Below are positions 1 to 6,554 of a stretch of 8,033 nucleotides of DNA, piece by piece (within the stretch, counting starts at the first letter, position 1; each line of letters begins with the position of its first letter). Source of the DNA: Syntrophaceae bacterium (GTDB lineage Bacteria > Desulfobacterota > Syntrophia > Syntrophales > UBA5619); assembly GCA_919902745.1 (NCBI GenBank), contig CAKKRN010000195.1:4263-12295 (forward strand), read 5' to 3'. The notes beneath the pieces are model-generated. The model ran no database searches. It had not been told where the DNA came from and saw only the letters and a list, made by a program, of their open reading frames with translations. The position numbers and the translations under genes were made by a program.

Positions 1-6
1 TCCCTC
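1..6 (-). promoter_or_regulatory. Possible ribosome binding site of next gene
   Basis: Only 36 bases remain downstream of the kinase stop. Read on the minus strand they end in GAGGGA exactly at the window edge, which resembles a Shine-Dalgarno sequence. A start codon would then lie a few bases outside the window. Knowledge of NtrY operons suggests that gene is an NtrX-like response regulator, but nothing of its coding sequence is visible. Confidence 0.25.
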
Positions 7-36
7 GGCAACAAACACCGTGCTCCACAATCGCCC

Positions 37-2262
37 CTAGGACTTCTCGGGAACAGGCAACTCAAAGGTCACCACGGTCCCCTTCGGGTTGTTATCCGAA
101 ACACCGACGCGGCCGTGATGATCGGCAATGATGGAATTGACGATCGCCAGCCCCAGACCCGTCCCCGACCGTTTTGTGGAGAAATAGGGCTCGAACATCT
201 TTATCTGATAACCGGGCGGGATGCCACAACCGTTGTCGGCCACCTCCACCTTCGCCGTCCTCCCTTTTCGGTCGGAAAGGGTCCGGATCTCGATTCGGCC
301 GTTTGCTCCGCCGAGAGCCGCCACGGCATTGTCGAGCAGGTTGACCATGACCCGCCGGATCTGCTCCGGATCGAGCATTAATTTCGGAATGTCGGCGCCC
401 TGCAGAAAATCAAAAACAATTTCTTTGTGGGCATCCTGGAAGAGGATTACCGAATCGCGGATGACCCCGTTGAGGTCATTGAGCGCCAGGTTCGTGACCG
501 GCAATCGCGCATAACGGGAAAATTCGTTCACGAGGTTCTTCAGGACCTCAACCTGATCGATGATCGTCTTGGTGCACTCCCGAAAGACGCCGCCGTCCTC
601 GCCCAGTCGGTCACCGTATTTTTTCTGCAGGCGCTGCGCGGAGAGTTGGACCGGTGTCAAGGGGTTCTTAATTTCATGGGCCATCCGCCTTGCCACCTCA
701 CGCCAGGCGGCCGCCCGCTCCGCTCGCTGCAGCTGGGTCAGATCCTCGAAGACCACCGCCATCCCCATCTCCTTCCCCTCGTCATCGTGGATTGCGGTGA
801 TGGTCATGAGCATCGTCATCGCCCGATCCCGCAAGGTGACATCGATCTGCTTTTCGATAAATCCCTCGCCTCGCTCCCGCATCTCCCGCAGAACCTCCCC
901 GGCCAGAATGCGGTGGTCGGGGATGAGAATCTCCACATAACGCCGGTTCAAAACCTTCTGCGTGCGGATGCCGAGCATCTTCTCCGCGGCCCGGTTGATC
1001 GTGGTGATGACGCCGTTTCCGTCGATGGAAATTACGCCGGCCGAGACGTTGCGGAGGATGGTTTCCGTATAGTTCCTCCGTTGTTCCAGGTCCAGGTTCG
1101 CCTGTTCCAGCCCCTGCTTGCTCCGCTTGAGGTCCTTCGTCATCTGGTTGAATGAGGTGACGAGGACGCCGATCTCGTCGTCCGCGCTGATATCGATCTG
1201 GTGGTTCAGATCTCCCTGGGCGATCCTCCGGGTTGCCTCGGCCAGGTCCTGAATCGGCACGGTGATCCCCTTGGCAAGGTAGAGGCCGAACCAGGTTGCG
1301 GAAAAGATGATCAGCAGCATTACTATGAAAAGTGTAATGATATAACCGAATTTAATCGGCGTCTTCAGCAGCGATAGCTGCCGGTACTCCTCGGAGGTTC
1401 TTGAAATCACGTTGATCTTGTCCACCAGACCGGCTGGAAAGTAATAGCTGGCCGTGACGAATCCGATGACCTCCTTCGGGCTGGCAGCGGAAAAAACAGG
1501 GGCGACCCCGCGGATCAGATCGCCGCTTCCAACCTGTTCGGTGGTGGTCAACTCCCGGCCGGCAAACACATCCTCCATCCCCTTGGGGGAGAGGGGCTTC
1601 GGGACAATCTGCGCATATTCCCGATCCCGAACAACCACATTCTCCTTCTGGTTTTCGATATGGACCTCGAGCATATTCAGCTTGTTGGTCCTGTGCCGCC
1701 TCTCGACCAAGGCCTTCAAGTAAAGAATTTTTTCTCCCTCATAGAGGCCATTTTTCGAGATATCGGCGCTGAGCTGACGTGCGTAGTACTTCGCCTGATC
1801 GGCCGATTGCTGATAATAAATCTGCGCGACTTCCAGGGTCCGGTTCAGGGCGTCTCCGATGCGGATGCTGAACCAGTTGTCAATGCTGTAGGAGAGGAAA
1901 TTAATCGAAACAAGGAACAACAGAACCGTCGGGATGAGCGACAGGCTGACAAAGGCGGCGACCAGACGGGTCCGGAGTTTCGAACCGACAATCCCGTGCC
2001 GCCGTTCATAGATCAGTTTTACGAGATTCCGGACGATCAGAAAGATGAGCAGGATAATCAGGATGATGTTGACGTTGATCAGGCCAAAAATCAGGGCGTT
2101 GCCGGAGACGGGGAGGAGGGTCACTTCACCCCGGAAGATGCTGCTTTCGAGATAGGTCATCAGGGCGATGAGGAACACCGTCACGAGAATGATGATCCGC
2201 TCGCGCTTGCGCCTTTTCGTCTCCTGCACATCCAATTTGACCGGTCTGCGGACCTTTTTCAT
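37..2262 (-). CDS. ntrY: NtrY-family membrane sensor histidine kinase
   Basis: Membrane sensor kinase that would autophosphorylate on a histidine and pass the phosphate to a response regulator. Visible order in 741 residues: hydrophobic segments at about 23-41, 55-80 and 99-124; an extracytoplasmic sensing region about 125-302; a fourth membrane segment about 304-330; HAMP about 330-382; a coiled stretch; PAS about 397-510; HisKA with the phospho-acceptor H529 in AHEIKNP; and a complete ATPase domain (N box N641/N645, DNGCG at 676-680, MFEPYFSTK from 689, GTGLGL at 700-705). This layout and length fit NtrY, which pairs with NtrX in nitrogen or redox/envelope control; the actual signal here cannot be read. 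There is no receiver domain, so a separate regulator is needed, probably just off the left edge. Its ATG overlaps the DUF4390 stop by one base (TGATG), implying translational coupling; a GGAGG lies about 13 bases upstream. The kinase class is certain; the NtrY name is likely rather than proven. Confidence 0.9.
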   Translation of the reverse strand: MKKVRRPVKLDVQETKRRKRERIIILVTVFLIALMTYLESSIFRGEVTLLPVSGNALIFGLINVNIILIILLIFLIVRNLVKLIYERRHGIVGSKLRTRLVAAFVSLSLIPTVLLFLVSINFLSYSIDNWFSIRIGDALNRTLEVAQIYYQQSADQAKYYARQLSADISKNGLYEGEKILYLKALVERRHRTNKLNMLEVHIENQKENVVVRDREYAQIVPKPLSPKGMEDVFAGRELTTTEQVGSGDLIRGVAPVFSAASPKEVIGFVTASYYFPAGLVDKINVISRTSEEYRQLSLLKTPIKFGYIITLFIVMLLIIFSATWFGLYLAKGITVPIQDLAEATRRIAQGDLNHQIDISADDEIGVLVTSFNQMTKDLKRSKQGLEQANLDLEQRRNYTETILRNVSAGVISIDGNGVITTINRAAEKMLGIRTQKVLNRRYVEILIPDHRILAGEVLREMRERGEGFIEKQIDVTLRDRAMTMLMTITAIHDDEGKEMGMAVVFEDLTQLQRAERAAAWREVARRMAHEIKNPLTPVQLSAQRLQKKYGDRLGEDGGVFRECTKTIIDQVEVLKNLVNEFSRYARLPVTNLALNDLNGVIRDSVILFQDAHKEIVFDFLQGADIPKLMLDPEQIRRVMVNLLDNAVAALGGANGRIEIRTLSDRKGRTAKVEVADNGCGIPPGYQIKMFEPYFSTKRSGTGLGLAIVNSIIADHHGRVGVSDNNPKGTVVTFELPVPEKS

Positions 2263-2828
2263 CAGTAAGAAAACCCCTCCCGGTGCCAGTCGGTTTCAAA
2301 ATCCCAGAGGGATACGAAGAAAAAGAGATACTCCAGATGAAGCGGCAGACGAACCTTGTCCAGTTTCACCTTGCTCCGGACATAGTAATTTGCGTTTTTC
2401 TTCAACGCCTTCAACGGAACGAGGGGAACGCCGTTCAGATCGGCCATTGATCTTTTGGCGCTTTCAAAATCCGGAAAGGCGGTCGCCTCTTTTTCCCCAT
2501 CGGCGGAGACATGGAAGAGTTTCTTGACGTTGTCGTACTTGATCGTGTGCCGGAGCGTCGTCCGGATCAATTTTTTGTCCCACCATCCCGAACGCTCCTG
2601 ATAAAGCTCCAGGATAAAGGTAAAGGTGGTCGGCACGCCCGCCAGGATCGCGGCTTCGATCTCCTTCGTGAAGCAGTTCGTCACGCTTGCATAAATGAGG
2701 AGATGGCTCGCGTTGTTCGTCGGAAGAAGGTCGCGGATCATCGCGTCATCCGCCGAAACCGCGTGAGGAAAAACAAGAAGAGCCAAAAAAATGATCAAAA
2801 TGGACCGATCGGCTATCCTTTTCAACAT
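2262..2828 (-). CDS. DUF4390 secreted protein preceding NtrY kinase
   Basis: Protein of 188 residues with a clear Sec-type signal peptide: positive MLKR start, hydrophobic core about 9-22, and a likely cut after A26 (VSA/DD). The mature part is expected in the periplasm or outer envelope. It matches my memory of the DUF4390 family: a TTFTFILELYQER block near 67-79, a GWWDKKL block soon after, conserved YYVRSKVKLDKVRLPL near 147-162, and a C-terminal FETDWHREGFSY. The molecular function is unknown. Members often sit directly before NtrY-like kinase genes, as here, so a role in signal sensing or in the envelope process that the kinase controls is a reasonable inference. The ATG start is preceded by AAGGGA about 7 bases upstream. 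It is the first gene of its unit, about 100 bases after a predicted promoter. No cysteine lies at the cleavage site, so it is not a lipoprotein. Confidence 0.82.
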   Translation of the reverse strand: MLKRIADRSILIIFLALLVFPHAVSADDAMIRDLLPTNNASHLLIYASVTNCFTKEIEAAILAGVPTTFTFILELYQERSGWWDKKLIRTTLRHTIKYDNVKKLFHVSADGEKEATAFPDFESAKRSMADLNGVPLVPLKALKKNANYYVRSKVKLDKVRLPLHLEYLFFFVSLWDFETDWHREGFSY

Positions 2829-2844
2829 GGCGATCCCTTATGCC

Positions 2845-2875
2845 CTTCCGTCATCCACCGACCCGATGTCGGAAG
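2845..2875 (-). other. Leader hairpins before the DUF4390 gene
   Basis: The transcript leader can form either of two small stems that share bases. One is a 5-bp stem, CCGAC (2868-2872 on the minus strand) with GTCGG (2858-2862), around a 5-base loop. The other is a 6-bp stem, CTTCCG (2870-2875) with CGGAAG (2845-2850), around a larger loop. They lie 17 to 47 bases upstream of the start codon. A regulatory switch is only a possibility; short stems in GC-rich DNA arise by chance. Confidence 0.25.
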
Positions 2876-2934
2876 CCGGCCGGTTTACTTCGCAAAATAA
2901 TCAATTTTTTTGTTATGTTGCGTGCTGGGTGGGT

Positions 2935-2963
2935 ATAGTAAAAGAGTAGGGATCAAAAAGCAA
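2935..2963 (-). promoter_or_regulatory. Predicted sigma70-type promoter for DUF4390-ntrY
   Basis: On the minus strand a TTGCTT box (2958-2963) and a TACTAT box (2935-2940) are separated by 17 bases, the optimal spacing. Each matches the consensus at four or five of six positions, and the surroundings are AT-rich, unlike the flanking genes. Transcription would start near 2928 and leave a leader of about 100 bases. The -35 box overlaps the distal arm and T-run of the lpxC terminator. Predicted from sequence only. Confidence 0.5.
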
Positions 2964-2978
2964 GAGCTATTTGCTTGC
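2955..2978 (-). terminator. Weak intrinsic terminator after lpxC
   Basis: About 33 bases after the lpxC stop, the minus strand has GCAAG (2974-2978), a 9-base loop, CTTGC (2960-2964) and then five T (2955-2959). The stem is only 5 bp and not very GC-rich, so readthrough into the DUF4390-ntrY unit is likely. No better terminator is visible between the two genes. Confidence 0.4.
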
Positions 2979-3010
2979 GGCAACGGAAGACGGGGGGGAG
3001 AGAACTTCAC

Positions 3011-3958
3011 TCACATGACCGGGGAGGAGGCCGGGACGGAATCGAGGATCTGGAACGAAGGTACGCGCAGAGAATGAAGTTCATTCAACATTCCCTCTTT
3101 GCTGAAGCGACTCACCAGCGTCCAGCACTCTTTGCGCATCAACAGCTCTTTCAGCAGGAGGTTGTTCAGACGGTGACCCGATTTGCAGGCGACAAAATGG
3201 CCGATGATCGGAATGCCCAGCAGAGAGAGGTCACCGATCGCGTCGAGGATCTTGTGTTTCACGAATTCGTCCGGAAACCGGAGACCGTCCTTGTTGATGA
3301 TCCGATGCTCATCCAAAACGACGGCGTTCTTCAGGGATCCCCCGAGGGCCAACCCCTTCGCCTGAAGATATTCGACATCCCGAAGAAAACCAAAGGTTCT
3401 TGCCTCGCAGATCTCCTCTTCATAGGAAATATCCGAGAATTTCATCTGGTAGGACTGGACGCCGATCGCGGGGTGGTTGAACGCGATCTTGTAGGTGATC
3501 CGGAATTCCGGAGAGGGCAGCAACATCGCCGTACCCCCCCCTTCAGAGACGGCAATCTTCTCTTTGATCACCAGGAGCTTCTTCCCCTTACTCTGGACCC
3601 GCGTCCCAACATCTTTAAGAAGATTGACAAAGGGGCGGGCGCTGCCGTCCATGATCGGCACTTCCGGGGCGTCCACCTCGACCACCGCGTTGTCCACACC
3701 CATGCCGCTGAAGGCGGACATCAGATGCTCAACCGTGGAGACCGTCACGCCATTGAGGCCGAGGGTCGTCGCCAGCGTCGTGTCTCGAACGTTATGAACA
3801 TCCGCCTTGATCCGATTGTTCCCCGGCAGATCCCCGCGGACAAAGACGATACCTTCATTGACACCGGCCGGCCGGATGACCATGCCGACCTTTCTCCCGG
3901 AATGTAACCCTATGCTTCTGCAAGCAATTTCGTGTTTAACGGTTCTTTGTAAAAACAT
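3011..3958 (-). CDS. lpxC: UDP-3-O-acyl-N-acetylglucosamine deacetylase LpxC
   Basis: Cytoplasmic zinc enzyme for the committed step of lipid A synthesis: it removes the acetyl group from UDP-3-O-acyl-GlcNAc. At 315 residues it is near the usual length (about 305). The N terminus MFLQRTVK and the SIGLHSG motif at 15-21 are typical. The first domain carries STVEHLMSA, giving the catalytic E77 and zinc ligand H78, then PEVPIMDGSA (99-107). The second domain carries HKILDAIGD, giving zinc ligands H235 and D239, and GHRLNN with catalytic H262. All key residues are present, so the enzyme should be active and shows the cell makes LPS. The ATG is the only plausible start: a TGA lies in frame 15 bases upstream. 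Its own ribosome site is poor (only GGG nearby), while an AAGGAAG about 20 bases upstream better serves a short overlapping leader ORF. A run of eight G lies in the coding strand at residues 140-142. Confidence 0.97.
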   Translation of the reverse strand: MFLQRTVKHEIACRSIGLHSGRKVGMVIRPAGVNEGIVFVRGDLPGNNRIKADVHNVRDTTLATTLGLNGVTVSTVEHLMSAFSGMGVDNAVVEVDAPEVPIMDGSARPFVNLLKDVGTRVQSKGKKLLVIKEKIAVSEGGGTAMLLPSPEFRITYKIAFNHPAIGVQSYQMKFSDISYEEEICEARTFGFLRDVEYLQAKGLALGGSLKNAVVLDEHRIINKDGLRFPDEFVKHKILDAIGDLSLLGIPIIGHFVACKSGHRLNNLLLKELLMRKECWTLVSRFSKEGMLNELHSLRVPSFQILDSVPASSPVM

Positions 3959-3968
3959 ATGCGCCCAT
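3936..3968 (-). CDS. Possible 10-codon leader ORF overlapping lpxC start
   Basis: Minus-strand ATG at 3966-3968 opens a frame MGAYVFTKNR ending in TAA at 3936-3938. The ORF begins 10 bases before the lpxC ATG and ends 20 bases inside lpxC, in another frame. An AAGGAAG sits about 10 bases upstream of this ATG, a better distance than for lpxC itself. It could set lpxC translation by competition or by stop-and-restart, or be chance. The peptide resembles nothing I know. Confidence 0.25.
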   Translation of the reverse strand: MGAYVFTKNR

Positions 3969-3989
3969 TTTCAAACCACTTCCTTTTTT

Positions 3990-4017
3990 AACCGGCCTTT
4001 CATCGGACCGACCGGTT
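3990..4017 (-). other. Hairpin in the lpxC leader
   Basis: AACCGG (3990-3995) and CCGGTT (4012-4017) form a 6-bp inverted repeat around a 16-base loop, ending just before the AAGGAAG ribosome-site candidate. On the minus (transcribed) strand the stem is followed by A, not T, so it is not a terminator for the lpxC direction. Read on the plus strand it is followed by a short T-run, but no gene there would need it. A leader stem next to a ribosome site may affect initiation; this is inferred. Confidence 0.35.
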
Positions 4018-4173
4018 TTATGTTAGCAATATCCGTACCGTCTTCCGTGAAATTTCCCCAATAAGATAAAAAGAGCTAACCTTTCAGAAACAGGGTGATT
4101 CGACTTAAAGCATCTCCTGTTAGATGGTCGATTAAAGAGAGGATGCTCTCCGAACTGTGTTGGAAGCGACACA

Positions 4174-4195
4174 CCCGGCGCCGGGTTCCTCCCGG
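4174..4195 (-). other. Three-arm GC-rich palindromic region after queH
   Basis: Just after the queH stop the minus strand reads CCGGG (4191-4195), CCCGG (4181-4185), CCGGG (4174-4178). The middle arm can pair with either neighbour, and the right-hand pair is part of a perfect 14-base palindrome at 4173-4186. There is no T-run, so this is not a standard intrinsic terminator. It may stall polymerase, protect the mRNA 3' end or bind a dimeric protein. The rest of the 244-base gap to lpxC shows no gene or RNA I recognise. Confidence 0.35.
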
Positions 4196-4202
4196 ATGGA
4201 CG

Positions 4203-4790
4203 TTATCGGCCGAGATTGCGGTCACGCGGACGGAGAGGCTTGCCGCCTGCTTCCTTTCCGGGGTTGCGGCCGTACCGCTCCCTTTCACTGTAGATGCAGC
4301 CGCAGTAAGGCTGTCGGTACATCCCGATCTCCTTCGAAACCCGGACCCCCTCGGACCAGCCATCGCGGAAATCCCGGTATATGAAGGGAATCCCGTGCGC
4401 CCCGGCCACGCCTGCGGCTATCTCCCGGATGAGATCGTGCTTCTGATAACGGCTGTAGAGGAGCGTGGTCGTAAAGGCATCGAACCGACCCCTTTTCGCG
4501 ATCCGCGCCGCATAAGAAAGACGAAGCTGATAGCAGTACCGGCACCGCTCTTCCTCCCGGAAGGCCACCTGCCGTAAAAATGAATCGAGGGGATAGGTCT
4601 CCTCCCCAATGATCGTGAGCCCTTCCTGACCGGCGTAGGAGGTCAGCGTATCGAGACGCCTTCGATACTCCAGATAGGGATGGATGTTGGGGTTGTAGAA
4701 GAGACCGCATACCTCGTTCTCCTCCCCCCGGAGGATCCGGAGCGGATAGATCGTGCACGGGGCACAGCAGATATGCAGTAGAATTTTCAC
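4203..4790 (-). CDS. queH: Epoxyqueuosine reductase QueH
   Basis: Iron-sulfur enzyme for the last step of queuosine tRNA modification: it reduces epoxyqueuosine to queuosine in the anticodon of certain tRNAs, replacing the unrelated cobalamin enzyme QueG. The 195 residues show the family signature: HICCAPC (C8, C9, C12) at the N terminus, FYNPNIHP at 31-38, an ERCRYC pair (C83, C86), FTTTLLYSRYQKH from 106, FIYRDFR from 136 and YCGC (C163, C165). The first two and the C83/C86 pair are expected to hold the 4Fe-4S cluster; C163/C165 may be redox-active. The last 20 or so residues are basic and probably dispensable. The start is GTG; no ATG, GTG or TTG lies between it and an upstream in-frame stop, and there is no strong ribosome site. 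It lies 54 bases after ruvB in the same direction, so it is probably co-transcribed with the ruv genes though functionally unrelated. Confidence 0.93.
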   Translation of the reverse strand: MKILLHICCAPCTIYPLRILRGEENEVCGLFYNPNIHPYLEYRRRLDTLTSYAGQEGLTIIGEETYPLDSFLRQVAFREEERCRYCYQLRLSYAARIAKRGRFDAFTTTLLYSRYQKHDLIREIAAGVAGAHGIPFIYRDFRDGWSEGVRVSKEIGMYRQPYCGCIYSERERYGRNPGKEAGGKPLRPRDRNLGR

Positions 4791-4844
4791 CGCCGATTCA
4801 CAAGCCGGATTCCGGATCGTAGGCTTTCACGTTGACGGTCGGAT

Positions 4845-5894
4845 TCAGAAGAGCTCCTTCTGAAGGCCTGCAACCCATTGCCGGCTGAAATGTTCATAAG
4901 CCCGCCGGGTCGCAATCCGTCCCCGCGCCGTCCGCTGGAGGTAGCCTTCCTGGATCAGGTAGGGTTCATAAACGTCTTCGATCGTCGCCCTCTCTTCGCC
5001 GATGGCCGAGGAGAGGTTGTCGATCCCGACTGGACCGCCATCGAACTTGTCGATCACCGTCAGCAGGATGGTCCGGTCCATGTGATCGAATCCCTTTTCA
5101 TCCACCTCGAACATCGCGAGGGCGTCCACCGCCACCTGCCGGGTGATCCGTCCCCCGGCCCTGACCTGGGCGAAATCACGGACCCGGCGGAGCAGGCGGT
5201 TGGCGATCCGGGGCGTCCCCCGGGAACGGCAGGCCAGCTCGGCCGCGCCGTCTTCGACGATGTCCACGGAGAGGATTCGGGCCGACCGGCGGATGATAAC
5301 GGCCAGTTCCCCCGGCGTATAAAATTCGAAACGAAAGCTCATGCCGAATCGGTCGCGCAGCGGCGAGGTCAGAAGCCCCGCACGGGTCGTCGCCCCGATC
5401 AGCGTGAATTTCGGGATCTCTAACTTCATTGACCGCGCTGACGGCCCCTGGCCGATGAGGATGTCGATATGAAAATCCTCCATCGCCGGGTAAAGAATCT
5501 CCTCAACGACATGGGAGAGGCGGTGGATCTCGTCGATGAACAGCACATCCTTCTCGTGCAGATTGGTCAGGATGGCTGCCAGATCCCCCGGCCTTTCGAT
5601 CACCGGACCGGAGGTCGCCTTGACGTCCACACCCATCTCCCGGGCCATGATATAAGCCAGGGTGGTCTTCCCGAGACCGGGAGGACCGTAGAGGAGAACA
5701 TGATCCAAGGCCTCCTGCCGCTGTTTTGCGGCCTCGATGAAGACGGAGAGGTTCTTCTTGATCTTCTCCTGGCCGATATACTCGGAAAGACTTTTCGGGC
5801 GCAGGGAAACATCGTATCCTTCGTCCTCGTCGAGTCCCTGCGGGACGGTCAGCGGATTCTTGGATGTGATGCTCATGGAATCGGCTTTTTTCAC
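4845..5894 (-). CDS. ruvB: Holliday junction branch migration helicase RuvB
   Basis: AAA+ motor ATPase; two hexameric rings flank a RuvA-bound Holliday junction and pump DNA through it during recombination and fork repair. The 349 residues match the family (about 335-350). Visible: the family-typical [14 protein letters not shown] at 31-44, Walker [10 protein letters not shown] at 70-78, Walker B LFIDEIHR at 118-125, sensor 1 GATT at 167-170, arginine finger R180 in SPLRDRFG, sensor 2 in [12 protein letters not shown] about 226-237, and the C-terminal winged-helix domain (about 265-340) with GGPVGIDNL and [13 protein letters not shown] prefer the GTG start because GAGGA lies 11 bases upstream; an ATG six codons in (5874-5876) has no ribosome site. 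The N-terminal ~25 residues are variable in this family. It follows ruvA after 53 bases, which hold nothing but the ribosome site. Confidence 0.98.
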   Translation of the reverse strand: MKKADSMSITSKNPLTVPQGLDEDEGYDVSLRPKSLSEYIGQEKIKKNLSVFIEAAKQRQEALDHVLLYGPPGLGKTTLAYIMAREMGVDVKATSGPVIERPGDLAAILTNLHEKDVLFIDEIHRLSHVVEEILYPAMEDFHIDILIGQGPSARSMKLEIPKFTLIGATTRAGLLTSPLRDRFGMSFRFEFYTPGELAVIIRRSARILSVDIVEDGAAELACRSRGTPRIANRLLRRVRDFAQVRAGGRITRQVAVDALAMFEVDEKGFDHMDRTILLTVIDKFDGGPVGIDNLSSAIGEERATIEDVYEPYLIQEGYLQRTARGRIATRRAYEHFSRQWVAGLQKELF

Positions 5895-5947
5895 GTCTTA
5901 TCCAATCCTCGTTTGCCAGTTACATGCCGGACGGAGGGAATCGGACC

Positions 5948-6553
5948 TTACCCGGCCAGAATGCGGAGCGCCTTCTTCAAAATACGGTCGAGGGAGAGGG
6001 GTTCCGGCGCTTCCTTCATGATTTGTTCAACGGCATCCCTGGCCGACGACCCCTTATAGCCGAGATTTACAAGCGCGGAGAGGGCATCATCCTTCACCTG
6101 TTCACCCGTCCGGACCGCCGTGATCCCGACCGGGACGGTCTCACTTCCGAGCTTCACCGCCTTGTCCTTCAGTTCAAGGATCATCCGCTCCGCGGTCTTC
6201 CGGCCCACACCGGGGATCCCGGTCAGACGCTTCAGATCCTCCGCCGCGACCGCCCTAACCCACTCCCCTGCAGAGATACCGGAAAGGACATTGACGGCCA
6301 GCTTGGGCCCGATGCCGCTGACGGAGATCATCAGTTGAAAGACATTCCTTTCCTCCTCGGTATAGAATCCGTAGAGGCTGATCGCATCCTCCCGGACGTG
6401 GGTATGGATCTGAAGCACAACGGATCGCTCGACCTCAGGCAGCTCATAGAAGGTGCTCAGCGGTACGACGACACGGTAGCCCGTCCCGTGAACATCCACC
6501 ACGCACTGGGTGACCGATTTCTGAATCAGAATGCCGCTGAGTCGTGCAATCAT
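5948..6553 (-). CDS. ruvA: Holliday junction DNA-binding protein RuvA
   Basis: Tetrameric protein that holds the Holliday junction in a square-planar form and recruits RuvB. The chosen ATG gives 201 residues starting MIARLSG, the family-typical start; the frame stays open for 22 codons further into ruvC but that would add residues no RuvA has. Domain I (1-63) has the OB fold with VHGTGYRV (21-28) and the acidic pin E55-D56 that helps separate strands. Domain II (64-130) has two helix-hairpin-helix motifs, SVSGIGPKLAVNVLS (78-92) and TGIPGVGRKTAERMI (111-125). Domain III (about 153-201), which contacts RuvB, carries DALSALVNLGY. The start lies one base after the ruvC stop (TAA A ATG), so translation is probably coupled; a weak GGCGGA lies upstream within ruvC. 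Confidence 0.97.
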   Translation of the reverse strand: MIARLSGILIQKSVTQCVVDVHGTGYRVVVPLSTFYELPEVERSVVLQIHTHVREDAISLYGFYTEEERNVFQLMISVSGIGPKLAVNVLSGISAGEWVRAVAAEDLKRLTGIPGVGRKTAERMILELKDKAVKLGSETVPVGITAVRTGEQVKDDALSALVNLGYKGSSARDAVEQIMKEAPEPLSLDRILKKALRILAG

Positions 6554-6554
6554 T

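Noticed and set aside
427..2268. Several plus-strand open frames of 89-242 codons opposite the kinase gene
   Set aside because: Low-quality compositions, no ribosome sites of note, and full overlap with a convincing NtrY-type kinase on the other strand.
2975..3907. Long plus-strand open frame (310 codons) opposite lpxC
   Set aside because: It is the antisense of a clearly real lpxC with all catalytic residues; its product is rich in Arg, His and Asp, as reverse frames of GC-rich genes usually are, and matches no family I know.
3990..4020. Plus-strand terminator (stem plus short T-run)
   Set aside because: No plus-strand gene ends here, and the loop is 16 bases; better explained as a leader hairpin on the minus strand.
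3959..4202. tRNA or known riboswitch in the gap between queH and lpxC
   Set aside because: No T-arm with matching acceptor arms, and no conserved riboswitch core that I can recognise; a preQ1-type element would be expected before queuosine genes rather than after queH.
4076..4363. Minus-strand 95-codon frame running from inside queH into the gap before lpxC
   Set aside because: It begins within queH in another frame, has shadow-like Arg/Ser/Gly-rich composition in the overlap, and no start signal. The part beyond queH (about 42 codons) resembles nothing known, so I do not call it a gene or a queH frameshift.
4095..4577. Plus-strand 160-codon frame opposite queH
   Set aside because: Antisense of queH, whose cysteine motifs are all intact; no family resemblance.
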